In this document: positions 54,647-61,001 of the stretch, piece after piece
How positions within the stretch are numbered: position 1 is the first letter of the stretch
How the letters are laid out: every line of letters begins with the position of its first letter
Assembly (NCBI GenBank): GCA_020628095.1
Contig: JAHDFP010000012.1
Coordinates: 62,161 to 126,160 of the forward strand
Length of the DNA stretch: 64,000 nucleotides
Source of the DNA: Saprospiraceae bacterium
Lineage (GTDB): Bacteria; Bacteroidota; Bacteroidia; Chitinophagales; Saprospiraceae
Reading direction: 5' to 3'
Translations under genes and position numbers: made by a program
Notes under the pieces: model-generated
Databases searched by the model: none
Told to the model about the DNA's origin: nothing
The model's input: the letters and a program-made list of their open reading frames with translations, nothing else

Positions 54647-55921
54647 ATGAGATTCACAATTATTCCTATTGAGGTCTATGACCTAATACTGTTACGGTTT
54701 AAGGAAACTGGTTGCAAGTTGAATAAGGACAAGTTGTTCTTCATTATCGACCTTATTATTAGGCTTGGTCGAAAACAAAAATCGGATTCTGTAAGAATAA
54801 CAAAAGAAATACTCAGGTTATATATCAGTGACTACAAGAAATATTTTACATGGTTAGAAAGTGAAAATATAATCAAAAGTGAAAGAAGTTACTTGGCGGG
54901 GAGTTTTGCACAAAGCCATGAACTTTCTAAGGACTTATATTCATTGCCAATTCAAATACCAATCACTGACTTTAAACTACTTCAACGAATAAAAAAGCAA
55001 AGTGCATTAAATCACGAAGTTTCTACTGCCGTTACGACCAAGAACTTCAAATTCTTGAAAGGCTTCTGGGAGAGTGGTCTTTTAAGAATTGATTTAGATG
55101 GAGTTGATTATACGATAAATGAAATAAAAAAATCAGGAAAAATTTCTGAGTGGGCAGAAATTTGCTGGCGACAAACTGTAATTAGAATAGATAGCAAGGA
55201 CTATAACTTTAGTATTGACAACACCAGCAATAGACTTCATACACCACTCACCACACTAAAAAAAGAACTGAGAAATCACCTAACATACAATAACCAAAAG
55301 TTGGTAGAGTCGGATATAAAAAATTCACAGTCATTCTTTGCTTCTTTATTATTAAGTATAGAAACCCTTACAAGTCGAAATGTATATGACGTCGTAAAAT
55401 CTTATAACCAAAGAGATAAACAACATATTTTGCAATTGATAAATAAGGTTAAAGAATTACAAAATGAAGATGATATTGTTGCGTTCAGAAATCTCAGTTT
55501 AAATGGTGTCCTCTATGAATATATCAAAGAAAAAATGTGTCTTGATTCCAGAAAGATTGCCAAGAAATATTTTTTTGTAGCAGTGTTTAATAAAAATAGA
55601 GCTTTAGGTCAATCCTCAGAAATGCAAGGCTTCAAAACAATGTTTCCCAATGTCTACAAAATATTTTCACATATAAAAAAAGGTGACGGATGTCACAATA
55701 CGTTAGCGATTGTACTTCAAAAGTTAGAATCAAATTTTATATTGAAATACTTATTGGAGTCTTTCAAAAGAAACTTTAAGTCAACACCATACTTAACGGT
55801 ACATGACTCAGTGATAACTTATTCATCAAAAAGTCAAAAACTTGAAAGGTTGATGAAAAACGAATTTCTTAAACGATACGGTATAGTTCCTGTTGTCGAA
55901 ACAATTCATTTGTCAGGATAA
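54647..55921 (+). CDS. Putative family A-like (TV-Pol-type) polymerase of a mobile element
   Basis: A 424-aa protein with palm motifs resembling superfamily A polymerases. Motif A-like: LVESDIKNSQSFF (219-231, Asp223), compare DYSQIE. Motif B/O-helix-like: SRKIAKKYFFVAVFNKN (301-317), compare RRxAKxxNFGxxYG. Motif C-like: YLTVHDSVI (382-390, His386-Asp387), compare VHDE. A helical segment with FKTMFPNVYKIF and LAIVLQKLESNFILKYLLE lies between B and C, as in PolA. There is no 3'-5' exonuclease and no fused primase. TV-Pol proteins of bacterial mobile elements and some viruses share these motifs. The N-terminal 200 residues, helical and KR-rich, are unassigned. The assignment rests on motif order only. 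Confidence 0.55.
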   Translation: MRFTIIPIEVYDLILLRFKETGCKLNKDKLFFIIDLIIRLGRKQKSDSVRITKEILRLYISDYKKYFTWLESENIIKSERSYLAGSFAQSHELSKDLYSLPIQIPITDFKLLQRIKKQSALNHEVSTAVTTKNFKFLKGFWESGLLRIDLDGVDYTINEIKKSGKISEWAEICWRQTVIRIDSKDYNFSIDNTSNRLHTPLTTLKKELRNHLTYNNQKLVESDIKNSQSFFASLLLSIETLTSRNVYDVVKSYNQRDKQHILQLINKVKELQNEDDIVAFRNLSLNGVLYEYIKEKMCLDSRKIAKKYFFVAVFNKNRALGQSSEMQGFKTMFPNVYKIFSHIKKGDGCHNTLAIVLQKLESNFILKYLLESFKRNFKSTPYLTVHDSVITYSSKSQKLERLMKNEFLKRYGIVPVVETIHLSG

Positions 55922-56007
55922 GAGAGTTCAATGCCTTTTGTCAGAATGTATGTTCAGTAGTATTTGTCAACATAAGAGAGTCAGTTCAATTTTGTCAGCA
56001 TTGTATA
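55918..56007. repeat. Direct repeat downstream of the polymerase-like gene
   Basis: Two imperfect copies of about 35 bp, with cores AAGAGAGTtcaa..TTTTGTCAG.ATTGTAT-like, at about 55918-55953 and 55970-56007. A third TTTGTCAACA sits between them. The first copy begins at the stop codon of the polymerase-like gene. They are possible iterons or recombination sites. Confidence 0.5.
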
Positions 56008-56073
56008 AGAAATGGATTAAAATAGATTAATATGACTATGGAAATCTGTACTATTTGATGAGTTATTGTGGAT

Positions 56074-56220
56074 ATGAGATTCAAATGAAGTTTGAATAGT
56101 TTTCTCATGGTGAAGTCAAATCGAAGATTGACTTTGCCATTCTTAATCTTAATAAATTTGAATAAGGTCTTATTGATTTATAATTTATGTTGGAAGTCAC
56201 CAATTGACTTAATGACTTCC
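56074..56220. other. Cluster of stem-loops between convergent genes
   Basis: SL1: ATGAGA and TTCAAA pair with TTTGAA and TCTCAT (56074-56108). SL2: AAGTCAA-N8-TTGACTT (56113-56134). SL3: AATAA-GGTC-TTATT (56161-56173). SL4: GGAAGTCA-N13-TGACTTCC (56192-56220). They lie between the polymerase-like gene and the minus-strand 202-aa gene. They could be bidirectional terminators or a structured RNA. Confidence 0.5.
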
Positions 56221-56240
56221 ATTATAATTTACCTTATGCA

Positions 56241-56849
56241 TTAGGTTGAGAAAGCTAAATCTAATATACTTTGCTCTAATACTTTAAGGTCTTTTTTATC
56301 CAAGTAACTTTTTTCACTGATTTCATTACTAATAATACTTAGTTCCAATCTATGACTATTCAACCAATCAAATGTGCGTATTAGATAATTGTGAAGCCTA
56401 CGAACTATGTGTACGTCTGAAATTTTTGACCATTCCAATTCATTAATGTATGGGTCTTGGGTTTCCATAAAAGTTTTTGTGTAAAGGATAGATTCCGTCT
56501 CAGAGTCCAAAGCATCTTCTAACTTCTCTTCGAGTGTAAGAATATCATTTTCATCATTAAATGATAATTCTGCAAAATGTTCACCTGCTATTCCTGCAAG
56601 ATTAAATCTGATATAATCTTCGTAAAATTTGGTATTCGGAAAATAATAGAATCGTGGTGAAATAATTCGTGATAGGGAAGTTAGAATTTCAGAGTCTCTC
56701 GGTCTTATATCAATAGATTCGGTGATGATATAAGCAGAATGACATGATGCCAAGAATTTTGCTCCAAGATAACATGACTGGATTTTTCGAATTTTCGGAT
56801 GATTTAAAGTCTCCTTGTTTTCTTCAAGCTGATTTTTGAAATTTTTCAT
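56241..56849 (-). CDS. FtsH-peptidase-like protein lacking the zinc motif
   Basis: A 202-aa helical protein. Its layout recalls the M41 (FtsH) peptidase domain. IQSCYLGAKFLASCHSAYIITESIDIRPR (24-51) sits where the AyHEaGHA helix and TIxPR would be. YIRFNLAGIAGEHFAE (79-94) resembles the LAGRAAE helix. A C-terminal helical hairpin ends in YLDKKDLKVLE. The HExxH zinc ligands are absent (LGAKF), so peptidase activity is not expected. The resemblance is by eye and could be coincidental. It is the only minus-strand gene inside the putative element and is convergent with the polymerase-like gene. Confidence 0.6.
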   Translation of the reverse strand: MKNFKNQLEENKETLNHPKIRKIQSCYLGAKFLASCHSAYIITESIDIRPRDSEILTSLSRIISPRFYYFPNTKFYEDYIRFNLAGIAGEHFAELSFNDENDILTLEEKLEDALDSETESILYTKTFMETQDPYINELEWSKISDVHIVRRLHNYLIRTFDWLNSHRLELSIISNEISEKSYLDKKDLKVLEQSILDLAFST

Positions 56850-57147
56850 GATTAAATAGTATTAAGATTTATTAAATGATGCTGCAAGCAATGGATTGAT
56901 TGCTTTCGTTACGAAAATCCTGCAATTATCACTTAGAAGCACTTAATTGTCTGTAAATCAGGCAAATACCATATACCACCATATACCACCTTATATTCTG
57001 AGTATTTGTTCATATTGATTATTAGCATAAAATTGTTTGAAGCATGACCATTTAATAGGTTTTACTTTTATAAATAGTAAAACCCAATCGTATAAATGGC
57101 TGGTGTCCAGCACGTTATGTTATTCAGATGAGGAACTAAATCCAGTT
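56850..57147. other. Non-coding region upstream of the recombinase
   Basis: About 300 bp without a gene. A tandem ATATACCACC x2 (56971-56990), preceded by a partial AAATACC copy, is the only repeat seen. The rest is AT-rich and could hold the att site or promoters of the divergent 202-aa and recombinase genes. Confidence 0.45.
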
Positions 57148-57186
57148 AGGTTATGTTTGTATGGTAAATACAAATAAATATAACCT
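57148..57186 (+). promoter_or_regulatory. Inverted repeat overlapping the recombinase promoter
   Basis: AGGTTAT (57148-57154) pairs with ATAACCT (57180-57186), and inside it TTTGTA (57156-57161) pairs with TACAAA (57169-57174). The right arm ends directly against the ATG at 57187. The left side contains TATGTTTG (57152-57159), an exact Bacteroidota -7 box. The whole could be an operator or mRNA hairpin limiting recombinase expression. Confidence 0.6.
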
Positions 57187-57816
57187 ATGGCTAAAGGACT
57201 AAAAACAACAACCCAACCGCTGAAATGGAGTAAGGCAATGATGTTGCTGGATGCCATGAGAGATAAAGCAGGTCAAGCAAATACCAGATTGATGTTAGCT
57301 TGTGGATTCTTCTTTGGACTCCGCATATCGGATATTTTGAATCTGACATGGGAGCAAATACTTAATGATGACGGTTTTGAGGTGGAAGAAGGTAAAACTG
57401 GGAAAACCAGATTTATTTCACTGGATTCAAGGTTTATAGAAATCAGGAATCAGATTTTAGAACTGATGCATCGCCCCCCGTCTGGCTTTATCTTTATTTA
57501 CAATAGAGATGGAAGTAATAAAAACAAACCCATATCAGTAACAGCAGCTAATAAAAGAATAAAAAAGATATTTGATGAGTACGAAATAAAATGTAAAAAT
57601 CCGTCCTCACATACATTGCGTAAGACAATGGGACTAAGAGTATATGAAGTCCACAATAGATGCGAAGATGCATTAATACTTCTTTCGCAAATCTTTAATC
57701 ATGGCGATATATCTGTAACCAGAAGATATATTGGATTAACGGAGAAACGGATTGCCAATGCTTACCTAAGTCTATCAAGTGGAAAAGCCATATATGAAAC
57801 AGTAAGCGAAGTGTAA
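57187..57816 (+). CDS. Short tyrosine recombinase (catalytic domain only)
   Basis: A 209-aa protein carrying the complete tyrosine-recombinase catalytic set: Arg46 (GLRISDIL), Lys70/73 in the beta-hairpin (GKTGKTR), His142-x-x-Arg145 (SSHTLRKT), His172 (FNHGDISVT) and the nucleophile Tyr181 (RRYIG). The usual N-terminal arm-binding and core-binding (SAM-like) domains, about 100-180 aa, are missing. There is no in-frame remnant upstream, so it is a native short form rather than a truncation. It probably integrates or excises the element, perhaps with the HTH protein as accessory. Confidence 0.88.
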   Translation: MAKGLKTTTQPLKWSKAMMLLDAMRDKAGQANTRLMLACGFFFGLRISDILNLTWEQILNDDGFEVEEGKTGKTRFISLDSRFIEIRNQILELMHRPPSGFIFIYNRDGSNKNKPISVTAANKRIKKIFDEYEIKCKNPSSHTLRKTMGLRVYEVHNRCEDALILLSQIFNHGDISVTRRYIGLTEKRIANAYLSLSSGKAIYETVSEV

Positions 57817-57974
57817 TTCTTAGTCTTAATTCTGAAAAAATTCAGAGAAAATTAGTCTGTTTTCATTGATGTACTCGCATGACGTGCTTCAATTTCTCTG
57901 TAAACCCTTACCACCACTGGCTTTAAGCGTTTTACTTTAATATTTCTATGCACTTTTTTGCAGAAAATTTGTGT

Positions 57975-57999
57975 AAAACAGCAACTTTTGAGCTGTTTT
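57975..57999 (-). terminator. Possible terminator of the hsdR-sir2-herA operon
   Basis: AAAACAGC-N9-GCTGTTTT, an 8-bp stem located 38 bp beyond the herA stop on the minus strand. There are four U residues within the stem but no long U-tract after it, so efficiency is uncertain. Confidence 0.5.
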
Positions 58000-58037
58000 C
58001 AAGCGCAATCAGGACAAATCAATTTCAGAATAACTTC

Positions 58038-59807
58038 CTATAAAGTAAACTGAGGTGTACCAGAGTTTGGTTCGGTATTAGGCTTATCAATCTTCAACAT
58101 AACAGACATTGGAAAGTCAACACCCATCAAAATTGCTTCACCAGCACCTAATACAGGAAGAAAACTTAGAGTATTCTTATTGCCTGATGAACTCGCATTT
58201 GCAATTGCTTCTTTATCCCAATGATTAATTAATCGGTGAACAATAAAAGTACCAATTTGGCTTAATGTGCCAATAGGTATATCTCTCGGCATCTGTGTGG
58301 TGATGCACAAGAACAATCCATATTTACGACACTCTTTCGCTATTGAGTCAAAAGCACTTAGGTCGGTAGATTCGAAATATTCGTCTTTAACTTTTTTATT
58401 TAGAAATTGATGCGCTTCATCCACAAATAAAACTAATGGGCTTTCTTGAAATGCAGATTCTCTTGCATTTTTTAAGAGATACTTACCAATGGCATTAGCC
58501 ATTATTTCTCTTGCTTGAAAATTGAACGGTACTTTTTCAAACCCAATTCTCAATAAAGATTTTTCACCGTCAGCATCAATAAAACTATTTAGAGTATCAA
58601 CCACATTCAGCCCAGAAGGGTTTTTAAAGCCAAAGAGCTTGCTAAAACCTTCATCCGATAAAACATTGTTTACTCGCATAATTAAACTTGTACTATTCCC
58701 ATAGTTTCTTGCGTCTTGATTTTCACTCCACCTATCTCCGTTATCATAGAAGCACTCATTTCTGATTTGCTTAGATAAATTTAAAATATCAAAATTTACA
58801 GTTTCATTATCCTCAATTTCCGAAACATATTTATAGTAGCAATACTTATAGGCCTTCGTTGATTGACCTTGCTTAATATAGCATCCATTTCTAATTAGCA
58901 CATCTTCGATTACCGATGAAGTAATTTTAACCTTGAATCTATAAACATTCTCTCCTTCTTCTACAACTTGATAGTTTTGCTTATCCCGAATTAGGCAGTA
59001 AACAATTTTTAATGACTTTATGGCTTCCAGCAATATAGGTTGTTGGACTTGTCCAGAGGGTCTAAACAAAACAAATAAATCACTTACAGTTAGTCTATTA
59101 TATGGAAAAAAAGAATTTTCAATAAGTATCAGTGAATTATCAGAATAAGATTTATTATCATGAACGGCATACTCCCCAGTTGCATCTATAAGAATTGACT
59201 TTGAGTTATTGTTACATAAGCCCTCAACTAATTTACTGGTTGTAAAACTTTTACCACCACCCGTTGTACCAACAACTGCGCAATGTCTACCAAATAATCC
59301 TTGTTGAGAAATCTGAACCTTTGCTTGCTTGTCATAAGTCAATGTGCCTAAATCAATTACTGGTGCATTATTTTTATTCTTTTCCTTGACCCCAAAATTT
59401 TTGAAATAGTCCTTAATAAATTCTGTCGAACACACAAATACTTTAGCACCTATAACTGGCAAGGAGTTTAGTCCTTTATCAATTTTTTGAGGTTCAAATA
59501 AATCAAAGGATAATAAGATTTCTATTTTACCAGTCGGGTGAAAATCTTTTGTATTAAATGACCTTTCACTTAATTCATATCTTTCCTTTTCTGGTAGTGC
59601 TAATTCTAATATTTTACCCAAGAACCCAAATCTCTCACCTTCAATAACTACAAAGTTTCCTACCAGACCACCGTTAAGATTTTCTCCTTCAAAAGTGTAC
59701 GACTTTAATAAAGTAGAGGAAGGGAAATGGACATTAACGTATTGCGGTGTTACCTGATTAATGTACCCAATGAAATAGCTGTGTTCAAATGGATTCCTAT
59801 TCTTCAT
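58038..59807 (-). CDS. herA: HerA-family ATPase (DUF87) of a SIR2-HerA defence pair
   Basis: A 589-aa hexameric translocase-type ATPase. The N-terminal HAS beta-barrel (about 8-65) has GYINQVTPQYVNVHF and GNFVVIEGERFGFLGKI. Walker A is VVGTTGGGKSFTTSKLV (178-194). Walker B is LVLFVDEAHQF (about 456-466). The sensor/arginine region is ECRKYGLFLCITTQMPRDIP and HRLINHWDKEAI. SIR2-HerA is a known antiphage system in which the two proteins assemble and deplete NAD+ or degrade DNA. The start overlaps the sir2 stop by 4 bp. Its hsdR neighbour makes it part of a composite defence operon. Confidence 0.9.
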   Translation of the reverse strand: MKNRNPFEHSYFIGYINQVTPQYVNVHFPSSTLLKSYTFEGENLNGGLVGNFVVIEGERFGFLGKILELALPEKERYELSERSFNTKDFHPTGKIEILLSFDLFEPQKIDKGLNSLPVIGAKVFVCSTEFIKDYFKNFGVKEKNKNNAPVIDLGTLTYDKQAKVQISQQGLFGRHCAVVGTTGGGKSFTTSKLVEGLCNNNSKSILIDATGEYAVHDNKSYSDNSLILIENSFFPYNRLTVSDLFVLFRPSGQVQQPILLEAIKSLKIVYCLIRDKQNYQVVEEGENVYRFKVKITSSVIEDVLIRNGCYIKQGQSTKAYKYCYYKYVSEIEDNETVNFDILNLSKQIRNECFYDNGDRWSENQDARNYGNSTSLIMRVNNVLSDEGFSKLFGFKNPSGLNVVDTLNSFIDADGEKSLLRIGFEKVPFNFQAREIMANAIGKYLLKNARESAFQESPLVLFVDEAHQFLNKKVKDEYFESTDLSAFDSIAKECRKYGLFLCITTQMPRDIPIGTLSQIGTFIVHRLINHWDKEAIANASSSGNKNTLSFLPVLGAGEAILMGVDFPMSVMLKIDKPNTEPNSGTPQFTL

Positions 59808-60997
59808 TCAGATAGATTATCTTCTTGTTGATAGGATTTCAAAGTCGGGAAATGAATTGCAAAGTCTTTAAATTCCTCAGCTACCAATACTACATTCTGC
59901 CGTCTCTTTGCCTCATCGAACAACCACTTCAAATCCCCTTTTTCTTTGATACTTCTATTTACAACCATGAGTTGAAAGCCAGAGTTTTGTCCTAAGGCTT
60001 CCTTAATTGCACTTACTACATGTTTATCTCCAAAGCTAAACCCCATACATACTAATAAGACATTCTGTTGCCTTAAACTTTGATGAAATCTTGACATTAA
60101 TTCAAAGAACGGTTGTTCATATGAACTTTCATATTTGCTATCTTTTGGATAAATCATTAATGGAGAGTCTGAGTTATCCTTTTGAAAAATACCTTTATCA
60201 TCCTTTTCCCAATCAACAGAGCCATGTAATTTATAAAGATGAAAAACTCTGTTTATAAAGTTATCTTCTTCTTTTAATCTGCTTCGGTCTCTTAAAACAA
60301 TATCATGGTCAAAATTTCTACCACTAAAATATCGTGGAGATGAAAACGAAAACCCATCAATGATAACAAAGTTACCCTTTCGACCAGCTTGCTCGAATAG
60401 TGTATCATAGTTTAGAGTAAAGATTTTAGCTCTCGGTAGAGTCGATTTGCGTAAGGTTATCTTTTCAATGAATGGTATATGCGGAGCATCATTGGGAAGC
60501 AGTAATTGACACTTTTCTTTTATTTCAGTTTCAATTATAGTAATGGTGTTTTGAATGGAATCTTCTTTACCTTCCACAAAGTTCTTTGCTGCATTAGCAG
60601 TTGATAATAGTTTTTCTAAATTCTTCTCGACCTCACCACTTTCAGTAATATCTGTGTATTTTACATCTTGGATGAATTGATTAAAATTATCTGAACCAAC
60701 CTTATTTTCTACATCTTTCCAAAGCTCAGAAAGTAATCTTCCCTTTTTAGCATCTTCACCAATTTTGACAGATGAACCTGCACCAGTTAAGAAAATAATA
60801 TTTTCAAATTGACGACTTAAAAACCCTTTATAGCTACTACGTTTAAGTTCCTGACATTTCTCATCAAGTGACAGACCTTCTTCTTCATCTGTCAATTTGT
60901 ATTCTTTTTCATTCACCCAAATAGATTCAACTGGGTCATCTTTACTATTTCTTTTTATACCAATAGTATGGCTTCCTTTTATGTATAAATATTCCAT
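59804..60997 (-). CDS. SIR2-family NADase-type protein (SIR2-HerA system)
   Basis: A 397-aa protein when started at ATG 60997 (MEYLYIKGSHTIGIKRN), 4 bp after the hsdR stop; a longer frame would begin inside hsdR. SIR2 motifs: IIFLTGAGSSV (67-77, NAD loop), TLNYDTLFE (194-202), YKLHGSVDW (255-263, catalytic His258) and CMGFSFGDKHV near the C-terminus. The N-terminal 65 residues form a small beta element before the Rossmann core. It is expected to hydrolyse NAD+ or act as effector together with HerA, to which it is translationally coupled. Defence role is based on the known family. Confidence 0.9.
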   Translation of the reverse strand: MEYLYIKGSHTIGIKRNSKDDPVESIWVNEKEYKLTDEEEGLSLDEKCQELKRSSYKGFLSRQFENIIFLTGAGSSVKIGEDAKKGRLLSELWKDVENKVGSDNFNQFIQDVKYTDITESGEVEKNLEKLLSTANAAKNFVEGKEDSIQNTITIIETEIKEKCQLLLPNDAPHIPFIEKITLRKSTLPRAKIFTLNYDTLFEQAGRKGNFVIIDGFSFSSPRYFSGRNFDHDIVLRDRSRLKEEDNFINRVFHLYKLHGSVDWEKDDKGIFQKDNSDSPLMIYPKDSKYESSYEQPFFELMSRFHQSLRQQNVLLVCMGFSFGDKHVVSAIKEALGQNSGFQLMVVNRSIKEKGDLKWLFDEAKRRQNVVLVAEEFKDFAIHFPTLKSYQQEDNLSE

Positions 60998-61001
60998 AAT
61001 C

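Larger units (their letters stand above)
53896..57816. mobile_element. Putative integrative element with polymerase-like and tyrosine recombinase genes
   Basis: Approximate limits only. This is an AT-rich block between host-type lipoprotein genes and the hsdR-sir2-herA operon. It contains a DNA-binding protein, a family-A-polymerase-like protein, a degenerate peptidase-like protein and a short tyrosine recombinase, with elaborate inverted repeats at its left end and before the recombinase. I could not identify matching attachment-site repeats, and the defence operon to the right may or may not belong to the same insertion. Confidence 0.5.

Noticed and set aside
54647-55921. Reverse transcriptase (retron or DRT) for the 424-aa protein
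   Set aside because: No YxDD catalytic motif or RT finger motifs; the DIKNSQ and VHDS motifs fit family A polymerases better.
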